Source of the DNA: Cladopsammia gracilis
Taxonomy: Eukaryota > Cnidaria > Anthozoa > Scleractinia > Dendrophylliidae
Direction of reading: 5' to 3'
DNA length: 64,000 nt
NCBI GenBank assembly: GCA_022457155.1
Contig: JAJGOT010000034.1
Coordinates: 372,001 to 436,000 of the forward strand
Part shown: positions 12,901-22,202 of the stretch, in pieces
How the letters are laid out: each line of letters opens with the position of its first letter
Numbering within the stretch: position 1 is the stretch's first letter
Translations under genes and position numbers: made by a program
Notes under the pieces: generated by a model
Told to the model about the DNA's origin: nothing
Database searches by the model: none
Seen by the model: the letters and a program-made list of their open reading frames with translations, nothing else

Positions 12901-15900
12901 AAGTGGGGGGTCTAGACAAGTGACCTGTGGCAAGCCTAGAATATTGTGCAATTTTCTTGTCTTATGTCTATTATCTCCCAGATTTTTTGCAACCATTTCT
13001 TGGGTTCTGGAGAATGTTCATGGATATCTTGGCTGAAGGTGGACTAATGAGAATAGGAAACACAAAGAAAGCAGGAAATCCTTTGTAATGCAAGAAATGG
13101 TTGCAGAAAATCCCAATTATTATTTATTTGCTTATGCAACCAGGCCCAGGTTCTCATCCCCCTGCCTCCTTACCTTGTACAATTCGAAGCCCTTTTCTCT
13201 CAGTTTCCTCACACTTTTCTCCAGAATCTCCCCATTCCCTACAATAACAAGCAGACTTAAAATATTCCTACATAGTGCCTAAACAGACTTTGCTGTTGCA
13301 GAAATTGGGTGGTCAACATGATCTGGTGCGAAACATGCTGGGACTCATGGTAAGCTTCTATGATTTATCCTGCTTTACAGGGCAGCAATGTTTTAACTAT
13401 TACACTCTCAAGACAGAGAATCAAAGTGCATGAAAAATCCCAAATTTTATAGTGTTAAATAGAGAAAAATAAACAGCAGTATTGAAAACTACTGCTCAAT
13501 AGCTTTCATTTGAATGGTCACACTTTAGTTTAGGATTTTATCCGCAGACTCAAAAGTTAGAACCACCTTGTACAGCATAATAAACAGCACCACAGGAAAG
13601 TACTGATCAGTAGCTTTCTTTTCAATAGTCACACTTGAGGATTTTATCCACAGACTTAAAAGTTTCCACCTTGTGCAGCATAACAAACAGCACCACAGGA
13701 AAGTATCGCTCAGTAGCTTTCATTTGAATGGTCACACTTTAGGATTTTATCCACAGTCTCAAAAGTTAGAACCACCTTGTACAGCATAATAAACAGTACC
13801 ACAGGAAAGTACTGCTCAATAGTTTTCATTTGGATGGTCACACTCTAGGATTTTATCCACAGACTCGCACTTATGTCCAGGATTGCAGATAATTAGATGC
13901 ACGACAAATTTTGATATCCAACACGAAGTGTCCCATTAAGTCTAAGTGTTAACTATCTTTTTTGAAATGCAAGGTAAGCATTAGTGTTAGTGTTGCTTTT
14001 AGGTTAGGGTAAACGCACCTGTTTATCTTTACTTAAAGAGCAGAATTTAGGGGACACTTCGTGACGTTTATTGTCTGAATTTTTGAAAACAAGTGATGTT
14101 GAAGTTAAGTAGAAGAGTAAGAGGACACTTTGTGACGCTTATTAAATTTGTCATGCATCTAATTAGCTGCAATCCTGGACATAACTGTTCATTTGAATGG
14201 TCACACTTTAGGATTTCATCCAGACTGTGTCATGCGAGCGACATATATTTTTCCTTCCTGTCTTCTTTTCACATAAGAATCAATCAAAGAAAATCGTTGA
14301 AGTATTTGCAACGTACCGTACCGTTACTCATTGTATTTGAAATCTTTTCATGTGACATTGATTTATTATTTTTGTTTTGTTTTCAGGGTAATGTGGCAGA
14401 AGTGCCTGAACTGAGACCACAGTTGATGCAATTGGCTCATGTCTTCTAGTAGGTTGAACTTATCTGTAGTTTAATGCTTTCATCTCATCCAGAGCATACT
14501 TGCTATAAGAATATATCCTGGCTTATGCCTTTAATTTTCGCGAGGTTTTTTGCCCACTTCAGAAACTGTATTTTTTTTTTTTTGGAGGGGTGGGGGGGGG
14601 GGTTGAAACCCTGTCACTACACCCCTCAATTGAGAACCAGAAGACAATTGGTTTGGGTTGATTTTGTTTCTGTCTGGCTGAAAAAAATCAGTGGTTAAAA
14701 AAACTGGTTAGGAGAAAAGTGAACCCTTTGATTTTCTGTTTGCAGTGATCTGCTGCTGACTGACAATCATCCAAATCAATTGGAAGTGACGTACAATGCA
14801 GGTGGGATCATCAGCCATCTGGCATTTGACGGACCAAGCAGTTGGACAAACACTGCGGTGTCACGTGATCAGGCGCTACAAAGACTGGTAAGCTGTGCTG
14901 TCAGTAAAATTACTAAACAGTGGAACCTGTACATTGGGACACCTCTATTAAGGGGACACTTTTTCTGGTTCCAGCATCTTTGTAATTATCACCTCTATGA
15001 AGGGGATACTTCTCCTGATCTCCTGAGCCGTGCAGGGTAGTAATATTACTATGTGACGTGATCATGCGCTACAAAGATTGGTGAGCTGTGTATCATAGAA
15101 AAATTACTGTCATGTGATTGAGTCAAGCCTGGGAAACTTGCAACCAGTGCTACGCGCGGGAAAATGCACGTAAACAAAATCACACAGGGTTTAAAGTTGT
15201 CAGGCCATAATCGAAACATCTTCGGAGCTTCCTCAGAAATCTTTAGAAGTCTTTGGCCATCTTCGAAATATGATCGGAAATGTTCGCACAACTTTCGGAC
15301 TGTATTCGAAGATTTTTCTGAAATCTTCGGAAAATTTTCCGTCTGTTGAGAACATGAATCAGTGCCAAGCGCTGGAAGATGCACATATGCAAATTCATTG
15401 GAACATACATTATACTAACATACTACATTGGAAGTGCTAAGATCGTTAAATATTTACTTGATTTACCAGCTCTTTCTTTTTTCTTTTCAAGGAGGAGAAG
15501 ATTGAGGAGTGGGACATAAATGCGCACCGCCAGATGAGCTACCGGTAAAAAAAAACCTACCGCTTATGCAGTAGAGTAGTAGTGTAGTTTTAACTATTAA
15601 GGCTGTAAAACCCTAAACCATTCAAATGAAAGCTTCATGACAGTACTTCCATTTAGCACTCTTTGTTTCTTTTCTTGTTTCGATCTTTGGAAATGAAAGG
15701 GTTAACCCGCGGAAACTGGGCGGATAAACGATAAAGATATGGTGAGCGTCTACCAAACAAGTAAACACATCTTCAGTGATTTTTTTTTTAGGAAGACCAA
15801 CTATTCACAGTATGTGCTGCGCAAAAATCCAAACTGGATGCAAAAACTTGTTACCCGATGAACTCGTAACAACTGTGGTGTTTGACGTTACTTTAGTTTT

Positions 15901-17314
15901 GTTTAGTTGAAGCACGCTGCAAGGCCATGTCATGTACATAGAGGGTTTTATCAACTGAATGTCGTAAAACCAAAACCAAGTAATTACTTTGACCAATCAC
16001 AGCACACGCAGACAATCCAATGAACCAACCAGGACTCGAAGCAAACACATGAAGCCAAGCGCGGGAAAACGCGGGCGAGCAAGTCACAAATGGTTTGGTT
16101 TGACGTCTGATTGGTTGAGAAAGTGGCGTGAGATTTTGTACTCTGATTTACTAGATCTTCCTGCCTTAGTTTCGCGAGGTCGAGAGGAAGCTCAGCTCTC
16201 ACGTTATTTTTTCTTTTGTTTTCGTGTAGCTCCTTTGCTCCAATATTGAGGTTGATATCCGGATGTGATACAATTGCAATACACCACTGGGCTACCTGGG
16301 CATTGGCTAATCTGTGCAGTATAGACGGTAAGTATATTGGCTGACTTCTACATGTTAGACGGTAAGTAGAGCCAAGAGAAATCCAAAATACATGTAAGAA
16401 CGAACGAAAGAGAGAACGGGAGAGATCATGCCGGCACCTTTAAACCACAGGTTAGAGAACGACACAGGAAAAGACACATTTCCTCGCTCACGTTTTTATG
16501 GTTTTTTCTTTCGCTTTGGTCGAGGATCCGTATGGGGAAGGGGGAGAGACGGTATTGGTATGCGTTTCACATATGCATATCAGTGACGTATCCACACTTA
16601 AGGGGGGGAGGGGAGGGGTCTCTTGAAGGCTCGACTGTAGATGTCAAATTCTGCAAAGATAATTCTGGCAATGCACTGCAAATTAGGGGGGGGGGGGGGG
16701 CGTACCCCCCTCCTAGATTTGCCACTGCTTGTAATATACTTACTGTATGGATTGAAGGGAAGAAACGCCGTCACTCACCTGCCAGTTTTTCGTAGAGCGT
16801 TTGTACGTAACGTAACGGCGGCCATATTGGTGTCTAAAACGAATCCCATGGAACTTAAGCTCTATTGTTATTTAAGTATTTTCTATTGTCTTAGTACTCC
16901 AATATGGCCGCCAGTCGAAAACATTCTATAATGCTTGTGATCTCCACACTCTCAGTGAAGAGTAGGTTCGATTACTAGCCGCTTTTCGGGAAATGAGCCC
17001 GCGCTCACCCCTGTCACCACACTCTCGGGGATGAAAACCGAACCCGAGTGAGCGGCGGAAATCGAGCTTAAGTAAAGAGAAGCGTAGGAATGTAAACAAC
17101 CTCTTAGGATACAGCTATATATTCCTGTGATCTGTTTCTTTTTTCAGCGGACAAATACTGCAAACTTGTTCGTGACGAAGGTGGCATCGGGCTGTTACAG
17201 GGTCTCAGAGAGAACACTCGAACATCACCGCGAGTCAGGGAACTCGCTCAGTTGACCCTAGACAAGTGTCGCGACCATCCGGAAAGAAATCTGGAAGATG
17301 CCGGCACCATATGA
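938..17314 (+). CDS. ZER1: ZER1 (protein zer-1 homolog), last 13 exons
   Basis: C-terminal 334 codons of the CUL2-RING ubiquitin-ligase substrate receptor ZER1 (ZYG11 family), whose armadillo-like repeats read N-terminal glycine and other small-residue degrons. Exons: 938-992, 3474-3527, 6241-6351, 6886-6936, 7751-7792, 8619-8670, 9866-9936, 13302-13349, 14387-14448, 14746-14887, 15492-15544, 16230-16327, 17148-17314. All junctions are AG/GT and keep one frame to the TGA at 17312. ZER1 rather than ZYG11B is indicated by GNVAEVPELRPQLM, EVTYNAGGIISHLAFDG, WDIN..YRSFAPILRL and HHWATWAL, followed by DKYC..L..EGG. The start codon and leucine-rich-repeat part are upstream. Most exons are only 42-111 bp. 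Confidence 0.9.
1136..1257. repeat. 74-bp tandem duplication in a ZER1 intron
   Basis: A 47-bp stretch beginning GTGTCGGTACCAAATCTGCG occurs twice, at about 1136 and 1210, essentially identical. The rest of this intron (993-3473) shows no exon or element I can name. Confidence 0.8.
3474..3527 (+). CDS. ZER1: ZER1 exon
   Basis: 54 bp, phase 0 at both ends, CAG acceptor and GTAATT donor. Reads IQKNCCLTLCNFRIPNDV, the conserved Q-K-N-C-x-L-T-L-C-N repeat core. Confidence 0.88.
3600..4065 (-). repeat. Diverged ~105-bp tandem repeat, reverse orientation
   Basis: About four diverged copies containing GTCTGTGGATGAAA, CATTCAAATGAAAG and CTTTCCTGTGGTAC. It is the reverse complement of the repeat arrays at 13480-13875 and 56632-56990. 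It abuts the foldback element starting at 4096. Confidence 0.65.
4096..5801. mobile_element. 1.7-kb foldback transposon with 3-bp target duplication
   Basis: Left end GTGTGGTTCCAGAAAATATC matches the inverse of the right end, ending GGAACCACAC at 5801. Arms extend roughly 110 bp. ATT directly flanks both ends. The interior has no transposase I recognise. It carries two clusters rich in AGCCGTTC-like words (about 4325-4690 and 5400-5600). The ends are shared with the 186-190 bp elements at 8225, 45679 and 46138, so this is the long member of that family. Lies in a ZER1 intron. Confidence 0.82.
5930..6165. repeat. Dispersed repeat, two ~85-bp tandem copies
   Basis: ATGGTACCATGCAAAAGTAC and TTTCATTTGAATGGT appear twice, about 85 bp apart. 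The same family occurs at 41940-42040, 45236-45440 and 35380-35495. It shares the CATTTGAATGGTCACAC core with the 105-bp arrays. Confidence 0.75.
6241..6351 (+). CDS. ZER1: ZER1 exon
   Basis: 111 bp, 37 codons, phase 0. Begins FCDYKRIVTLLL and ends IAIGLCNLLVCQ, followed by donor GTTAGA. Armadillo repeat. Confidence 0.88.
6886..6936 (+). CDS. ZER1: ZER1 exon
   Basis: 51 bp, phase 0. Reads VQDSQKIVVGKELQGVE, with acceptor CTAG and donor GTAACT. Short, supported mainly by frame and position between flanking exons. Confidence 0.78.
6969..7053. mobile_element. 85-bp pogo-like MITE with TA target site
   Basis: Begins CAGTAGACCCCTG, ends CATGGGTCTACTG, and TA flanks both sides (6967-6968, 7054-7055). 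CAG...CTG ends with TA duplication fit a Tc/mariner-pogo origin. Confidence 0.75.
7130..7350 (-). mobile_element. tRNA-derived SINE
   Basis: On the minus strand, about 7312 down to 7232 reads like a tRNA: acceptor GGCTTGG pairing with TCAAGCC, D-arm TAGCTCATTGGATAGAGC (A box) and GAGTTTGAATCCC (B box). The anticodon stem has mismatches, so it is not a functional tRNA. Flanking sequence looks like the SINE body. Confidence 0.7.
7751..7792 (+). CDS. ZER1: ZER1 exon
   Basis: 42 bp, phase 0. Reads KILTIMRYKMGHEP after TTTCTTGCAG, donor GTATTA. Smallest exon in the gene. Confidence 0.8.
8225..8410. mobile_element. 186-bp MITE, 3-bp TSD AAT
   Basis: Ends GTGTAGTTCC and GGAACTGCAC, flanked by AAT at 8222-8224 and 8411-8413. 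Near-palindromic with G/C-rich subterminal tracts. Same family as 4096-5801. Confidence 0.85.
8619..8670 (+). CDS. ZER1: ZER1 exon
   Basis: 52 bp, ends in phase 1. Reads GHGGVLECCWSALWNVT. The SALWN(V/L)TDE.P block characteristic of the family is completed by the next exon. Confidence 0.88.
8723..8932. mobile_element. ~210-bp dispersed element, copy 1
   Basis: Starts AACCCTTTAAGCCCTAAG and ends GGCTTAAAGGATTAAA. About 90% similar by eye to 48527-48735 in a Roquin intron. Imperfect inverted ends suggest a MITE. Confidence 0.7.
9280..9835. mobile_element. Repeat with several ACTAGTTGC motifs, hosting a nested MITE
   Basis: At least six copies of a GCAACTAGTTGCATGAGCAG-like word at irregular spacing, with a nested MITE at 9628-9794. 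Lies just before the ZER1 exon at 9866. Class unknown. Confidence 0.5.
9628..9794. mobile_element. 167-bp nested MITE with AGTACA duplication
   Basis: Inverted ends CAGGGTTCTCCCT / AGGAGAACCCTG, flanked by AGTACA on each side (9622-9627, 9795-9800). The interior is rich in AGCGGTAA and TTACCGC words. Confidence 0.75.
9866..9936 (+). CDS. ZER1: ZER1 exon
   Basis: 71 bp. Reads DETPENCALFLANHGLELFM and on to ECKT, donor GTAAGT. Strong family match (TDE.P..C..F....GLELFM). Confidence 0.9.
9985..10340 (+). pseudogene. LINE 3' end remnant (CR1/L2-like)
   Basis: The plus strand encodes a degenerate end of a LINE ORF2: in shifted frames the segment near 10090-10140 resembles F(F)PRTI..WNSLP followed by a TIESCSL-like stretch. 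It is followed by GACTCTGACC-type 3' sequence and a short (GATA)n tail near 10325-10340. Non-functional. Confidence 0.5.
10342..10475. mobile_element. Pogo/Tigger-like left terminus
   Basis: TA at 10340-10341, then CAGTCAACTCTCTCTTAATG, followed by repeated (A/G)GACACCTCTATAAGA units. A similar direct repeat is at 12676-12735, so the two flank the region 10480-12670. No inverted right end was found. Confidence 0.55.
10606..11040 (+). other. Unassigned 144-codon open frame
   Basis: Open frame in a locally GC-richer part of a ZER1 intron. No domain is recognised, and there is no splice or Kozak support. It probably belongs to the same mobile insertion as the SAP/SWIM remnant beside it. Listed because it is one of the longest frames between the genes; not claimed as a gene. 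Confidence 0.15.
11150..12074 (-). pseudogene. Decayed SAP/SWIM-domain transposon-type gene
   Basis: Minus strand, ATG at 12074. It reads MAAETTAFCDLEIGKITPED, an in-frame TGA, then a SAP-like helix (KWTVEKLKFWLKCR, about 11970-11920), then DNVYDPDPEQSYTKAKLQ (about 11745). After shifts come FLPMDEFQHIKNSGK and VYKEPQQTCVLVRACCWAS. The end is a SWIM-like zinc motif CDRQCPASKSESCCHV (C-x3-C...C-H). At least one nonsense codon and three frame shifts are seen. From memory, multi-copy SAP/SWIM genes of this kind occur in corals, often with a YqaJ nuclease. I see no nuclease here. Confidence 0.6.
12676..12735. repeat. Second copy of the pogo-like subterminal repeat
   Basis: ACTCTCTATAAGCCGGACAC followed by CTCTCTAAGACGGAC, nearly the same as 10428-10460 and in the same orientation. 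A short (TATC)n run sits upstream at 12534-12550. Confidence 0.6.
13302..13349 (+). CDS. ZER1: ZER1 exon
   Basis: 48 bp, phase 0. Reads KLGGQHDLVRNMLGLM, joined directly to GNVAEV of the next exon, as in ZER1. It follows a 3.4-kb intron filled with mobile DNA. Confidence 0.88.
13480..13875 (+). repeat. ~106-bp tandem repeat array
   Basis: Four tandem copies of a unit containing TACTGCTCAATAGCTTTCAT, GAATGGTCACACTTTAGG, TTTTATCCACAGACTCAAAA and AGAACCACCTTGTACAGCAT. Copies are about 103-110 bp apart and 85-95% alike by eye. It lies between ZER1 exons at 13349 and 14387. Confidence 0.85.
14387..14448 (+). CDS. ZER1: ZER1 exon
   Basis: 62 bp. Reads GNVAEVPELRPQLMQLAHVF plus two bases, donor GTAGGT. 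Reading past the donor would give a stop at once, so the splice is needed. Confidence 0.92.
14746..14887 (+). CDS. ZER1: ZER1 exon
   Basis: 142 bp. Codes YDLLLTDNHPNQLEVTYNAG and on through GIISHLAFDGPSSW to LQRL, donor GTAAGC. A highly conserved armadillo repeat of the family. Confidence 0.92.
14919..15015. mobile_element. Pogo-like terminus fragment
   Basis: CAGTGGAACCTGTACATTGG followed by GACACCTCTATTAAGGGGAC, and a second CACCTCTATGAAGGGGATAC. Same subterminal unit as the 10342 element. Right end not found. Confidence 0.5.
15492..15544 (+). CDS. ZER1: ZER1 exon
   Basis: 53 bp. Reads EEKIEEWDINAHRQMSY, ending in phase 2 (CG|C = Arg). Acceptor TTTTCAAG, donor GTAAAA. Confidence 0.88.
15945..16160. 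mobile_element. Partial copy of the 287-bp TTAGAGCAG element
   Basis: Contains ATGTCGTAAAACCAAAACCA, CCAAGCGCGGGAAAACGCG, GAGCAAGTCACAAATGG and CTGATTGGTTGAGAAAGTG. The same blocks occur in the copies at 51282-51568, 55355-55590 and 63020-63288. Terminal repeats are incomplete here. Confidence 0.75.
16230..16327 (+). CDS. ZER1: ZER1 exon
   Basis: 98 bp. Reads SFAPILRLISGCDTIAIHHW and on through ATWALANLCSID, donor GTAAGT. Strong match to the ZER1 C-terminal region. Confidence 0.92.
16813..16915. repeat. Short inverted repeat GGCGGCCATATTGG
   Basis: CGGCGGCCATATTGG at about 16815 is mirrored by CCAATATGGCCGCC at about 16899. A run of G (about 16686-16700) lies upstream. Probably a small MITE. 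Confidence 0.6.
17148..17314 (+). CDS. ZER1: ZER1 last exon
   Basis: 167 bp. Starts DKYCKLVRDEGGIGLLQGLR and runs to the stop TGA at 17312-17314. The acidic tail (NLEDAGTI) is poorly conserved in the family, as expected. Confidence 0.92.
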
Positions 17315-20160
17315 GGCCTAAACTATGAGCAAACCACACTCGATAGGAAACTGAAAAGTTAGAACAACATTTCATAATTGACTCTGGGAGTGAAAGTGTT
17401 TTATGAGTTTGGCGTTCCTTGATTGGAGGGTCTAGACAAAGGTTTTTTTGTTTGAAGACTATGGGGTGTTTAGAATAGACCTTTTTAGCTTGTGTGTTTT
17501 GTTTTCCCATTGTAGGTCATGTGATGGTCTCAAGGGAATTTGTCCTTTGTTTTCATAAATTATGCATTCATATGCACGTGAAGAAAACAAAATTTAAAAG
17601 AAACAGTTCTCTGGGGTAACATCACATGATCTACATTGGGAAAACAAAACATACAAGCTAAAGAGGTCTATTGAAAAGGTTTGTTGATAAAGATTAAGTC
17701 AGCTAAAATCCTCCTATTGAAACATAATTTAGCGTGTATCACAGATAAATAGTTGTCTAGAAGCAACGTCATTTTGTTGCCTAACGAAGAGCGAGGAGAA
17801 CTCTATCCCAGATTGCATCATGGCAACGAATATGATGATTATAACGAGCATCGCAGCTACATTGTACTTATAATATTTACGATTACCCCCCGTCACTTAT
17901 AAATGGGAGCCCTCTCCCCGGGGACTCATAACCCTGCGATTATATTATGTAAATGTGGACGTGCCTTTGCCCTCGCTCCGCAATCAGTTGGCTGCTTTGT
18001 TATATCGGTAATTTAAGTGTTTGCCATAATTTTAAACCCTATAACTCTGTGGATGCTCTGATATGTAATATCCGCCAGAGGCTAGGAGAGTCACATAATT
18101 TATCATTGGTATTTTTGTTAAATGCATTGCAGTTTTTACGCGATTTATTCTTAACTACTAAAGCAGTACCACGTATTCGCGGAATGCGGTTTTGAAAACA
18201 GGTTATTGAAAGTTTAAAACTTTGGGAATTTTAGATAATTGCTATGAAACCCAACAGCTGTAATGAAAATTGCGTCTGCCAGATCACACACAAAAAAAAA
18301 ATCGGGAGTTTTTGTTGACTGCCGTGAAACCAAACAGTTGTAACAAAATTTACATTTGATGCGACATACGTCTTGATCAGTTCTTCGCGACTTAAAAAGA
18401 GAAAGTTTTTGTTTTTGTTTTGGTTAAGGAGGCAAAAGATATTTGTAGTAATTGAAACCAAAACATAATGATCCAGTGAAGTGCATAGAGAGGACGCGCA
18501 ATGATCTGGTGGTCAGCGCGTCGGACTTCAACCTGAAAGTGAAGGGTTTGAGCCTCCTCTCTGCCGACAAGAAACTTTGCTCCCCGTTGTCTCTCTCCAC
18601 CCAGGTGTATAAATGGGTACCGGCGACATAATGCTGGGGGGTAACCTTGCGATGAGCCAGCATCCCATCCAGGGGTTGCGGGGGGGGGGGGGGGGGGGGT
18701 AGTAATACTCTCAGTCGCTTCATGCTACAGACACCGGTAGGAGCTTATTACCCCAGGTTAAGCTTCGGTAGTTGTGAGCCATTAGGCTTGTGAAGACTTA
18801 CCTTTAGTGCACAGAAACTAATATTTGTTGTCTTTGGCTGCGGATGGTCAGGATGGAAATGGATGGCAACTTGAAAAAATTGGCCATTGTTTTTAAGTTC
18901 TCCCTGTGTGTCTTGACAAATCGCTGTGTCTTGTAATTCTAAGATCAATTTCATGTATTAGCAAAGGTTAGGGCAGTTTTGATGAAAACACTACAAAATC
19001 CCAGTGACATTGCATTGGTAACGTAAAGGGCTTGGCGGTAGACATGCTGTTTCTTCAACCTCTCGCGTGAATTAAGGCATGGCTCCTCGTGTAACATTGG
19101 TTTTTCATCATTTTTCTAGCTTTATTCAGCGTCCCCTAACATTTTATCTTGTAACCATGCATTAAGAAACAAAACCATTTTTGGATGGTACCCTGTGTCT
19201 GTTGGGGTCACATGACCAGCCACGCCCTAAATTATGCAAAATTTAGAATTTTCAGATTACGGCATGAAAATACAATTAAAAGCGCCCGTTTTTCCTTCCT
19301 TAGTCTTCAAATTACAGATTAATACGTCAAATTAAACTGTTATTGCTGCATAATTATTCATTGTTTTCCTCTAGTCCCAGTCCCTCTCTAAAATTAAAAC
19401 GTTATAGTTTACAGAAAACAAATAACTTTGGAAAATCCTGATTAGTTCCATAAACCTTGTGCTAATAGTCATTGATAGAAAACAAATTAAGTAGAAAAAT
19501 ATTTTTCCAATATCTCGTAACTTTGGATCGAAAAAAATTGCTAAAAATTGGGCGTGGCAGGTCACGTGACGTAGCAAGTCCATTCATGTAAGCGAAAAAA
19601 TTTGTTTTTAACAATTAAAAGCCTCTTAGAAAGTTTAAAGTCAATCAGTCAAATATGTTTTAAAATAAACCACCCCCAAGTGCTCCCTCTTTTTATGAAT
19701 TCTGAAACTGGGTGCCAGAAAGGAAAAAAAACAAAGGAGGGAATATGATATATCGATTGCGGTTGAAACTAATATAGAAAAAAATCAACTAATTTAACAT
19801 GTTAAACATGTTAAATGTTAAACTAATTAGTAAGATAATATTAGGTGTGTGTACTAAGATATTGTAACAAGAAATAAATGTCGTAAATCATATCACAAAA
19901 TGTTTTGGTTGCTAATTTTAGCTGTAACTTTTCGCAGTGTGCACCATGAGATGCAATAAATCGTACAGTCGTGTGGCTTTGTTTAGACGACGATTTTAGA
20001 ATTCCGAAAGTAAAGTTTATTTTTTACCCTTATTTGAACCCCGAAAGTAACAACCCTCCCCCCCCCCCCCCACCCACCCACCCCGAAAATAACGATCCCT
20101 CCGAAAGTAGCGGCTTTTTCAAAAATGTTACTACTCAAAACCAATACAATACAATACACT
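17315..20160. other. ZER1 3' flank, no gene
   Basis: No AATAAA lies in the first 2 kb after the ZER1 stop. AATAAA words occur near 19658 and 19873, so the poly(A) site is unclear. The stretch holds a SINE (18495-18790), a G-run near 18680-18700 and a C-run near 20058-20070. Nothing else recognisable. Confidence 0.5.
18495..18790 (+). mobile_element. SINE with tRNA-like head
   Basis: Head GGTGGTCAGCGCGTCGGAC (A box) and GGGTTTGAGCCTCC (B box). The body contains CACCCAGGTGTATAAATGGG and GCGATGAGCCAGCATCCCAT, interrupted by a G-run, and the tail ends near TGTGAAGACTTACC. Typical arrangement of a tRNA-derived SINE with a conserved central part. Confidence 0.75.
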
Positions 20161-20170
20161 GTATTCAATC

Positions 20171-21354
20171 GGTCGTGACTAGAATGGATACTCCAAAATC
20201 AGGTTGGATCACCTCGGACACTTATTGTGAATTATATAACGTGATGTCAACACTTAGAATTTATTTTCAATACATTTTTAGGTGTAAAAAAATAAAAATC
20301 TTAAATCCTCACTCAGGCTTGAACCTGTGACCTCAGCTAGGGTTGCACTTAAATAGCCTACCGTACCAGAGTACCACCTATTGAAGCTTCTCGGGTTGTT
20401 TAGGCCTAAATTTAACTGTATAAACAGCTATTACGGTGATTCCTCAGAAATAAAAGTTGTCGAACGATTTTTTTTAAATTTTCCCTAACAGCTCCCTACC
20501 ATAAGTTGTTTCGAAAAATTCAATAAAAAAGATAGGTCACCATGCTCGGTAAAGAGATATGATGGACCAATGTTGCCCCATTTATGCCTATAGCAATACC
20601 GATCACGCACGTCATTATTTGATCGGTTCATGTTTCTTTTCCCGGTAACCCGTGAAAGCAAAGTTTACAATTCTTAAAAAAAAACTTGATAGGTTAAAGT
20701 CTCCACCATATGGGAACACTTTAAAATAAAATTTCTGAAAAAGTCACACAACTTCAAATGACACGGACTCAAAACGTTCCTCGCGTCCATGTTTTCAAGG
20801 TCAACAATTTGCTCCCACGAGTAACTGATTTGAGAACGTTTTTAGCGATATCTTTTTTTCCTGTCGAGGAATTTTTTTTTAACTTTGTTAACTTAAAAAG
20901 CATTAATTTAACATCCAAATGATGCAATAAAAAATATAGGTCACCATGCTCGTTAGAGAGAAAAAGACAGTCGTATTTTCTAACGAGCTTGCGGGCCTTT
21001 GATAAAAAACATTCCATCCTCCGAAATGTGCGCGCGCTCATTTTGCTCAACCGCGCTCGCTCATTGCTTATAAATTATGGTAATTCTCCTTTTGAAAAAT
21101 ACTCGTAAGAAAATTAAATTTCCAGCTGCGTGTTTTAAAAACCGTTCACTAAAAAGAGTGTTGTTATCAACTGGCTGCCATGAAAGGACTATTACGTGTG
21201 TTATGCGCAGTACAGGATGCGCAGTGCAATACTGAGGAATCACCTTAAACCCCAACCTCAACAGCAAGCTAACCAGTTACTCCGTTATATAACTCTCAAT
21301 AAGGCGTCCGAGGTGGTCCAACCTGATTTTGGAGTATCCATTCTAGTCACCACC
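20171..21354. mobile_element. MULE-type element with 10-bp target duplication
   Basis: About 48-bp terminal inverted repeats: left GGTCGTGACTAGAATGGATA and following bases, right ending GGATACTCC-type sequence inverted to ...TTCTAGTCACCACC. The 10-mer GTATTCAATC sits exactly at both borders (20161-20170, 21355-21364). Long inverted repeats plus a 9-11 bp duplication are the Mutator-like signature. A tRNA-like segment (CTTGAACCTGTGAC inverse B box) lies at about 20309-20390. An inverted sister copy starts at 63726. No transposase is visible. Confidence 0.82.
20435..21244. mobile_element. 810-bp element nested in the MULE-type element
   Basis: Ends GGTGATTCCTCAG and CTGAGGAATCACC form an inverted pair, with TTA close to both borders. 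The sister copy at 63726-64000 runs uninterrupted through the equivalent site. A block with AGGTCACCATGCTCG is duplicated inside (about 20533 and 20938). A 93-codon minus-strand frame (20769-21050) has no recognisable domain. Confidence 0.72.
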
Positions 21355-22175
21355 GTATTCAATCAAGAGAAAATAAGGAGCTGTCCCCCTTATTTTCTCT
21401 TAATTCAATGTAACGTTTTAAGGACGTTCGCGCTAATTGTTTATGAGCATCCTTATTGCGCACGCAATTCATGTCACAACGCCATGCTTTTCCTTTTTTC
21501 TACCCGCGCGACATCGAATCCTGCCAACTTGCGGCTGTCAGAGTTTGCAAATGCTGTCGTTTAAAGATGAAATTTACTTCAAGGAACGTCACCAGGTGAA
21601 TGAATTTGCTGAACAGACCTACTCACATAAAATCTGGGAGAGAAAGTTGCATTTTAGAGGTTCATTTGCAATATTTTTAGACTAACAGACATTGGGGTCG
21701 TATCCCGTAAGGAAGACCAATTTTTCAAAATTAGGGTCGTCTTTGAGATAGCTTATCTCGGAAACGAAGTCGGTGACCCCCTCATTTTTTTGCATTTCTG
21801 ACACGAATAGCTCATAACCTAGCTGTAGCAAAAGTTTTATAAAAAAATCAATGTTGGAAGATTTTCGCGCGAACGTCCTTAAATAATGTAGTAGATGATA
21901 TTTTAATTTTCAGCGAATGCAAAACAATCCGTTCCTGTGTTCATGAACATGCCATAAAATAGCTAGGATGAAAAACGTTTGACTCTCTTACTCAGTACAT
22001 CAAAAGCCATTCCAAATAAGCTGTTACATTTGCATACGTACAATGAAAGTAGCTGGATCGTGAAACGTGTTTGTCCCCTATTTACAGTGAAATCCAGAAC
22101 AGCTTCGGGCTATCGACGTTTTTTGACCACCCATTTGACCAGCCAAATCCTAAAGTAAGGGAATTCTACGGAACT

Positions 22176-22202
22176 CAGAGGAGGTTGGACACGGGCCGAA
22201 AA
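22176..22202. repeat. Inverted repeat partner of 27415-27440
   Basis: CAGAGGAGGTTGGACACGGG followed by CCGAAA is the exact reverse complement of 27415-27440 over 26 bases. The two lie 5.2 kb apart. Confidence 0.8.

Noticed and set aside
13080..13282. Extra ZER1 exon before 13302
   Set aside because: The frame does not continue the ARM-repeat sequence, and the flanking exons join directly in the same order as in the family.
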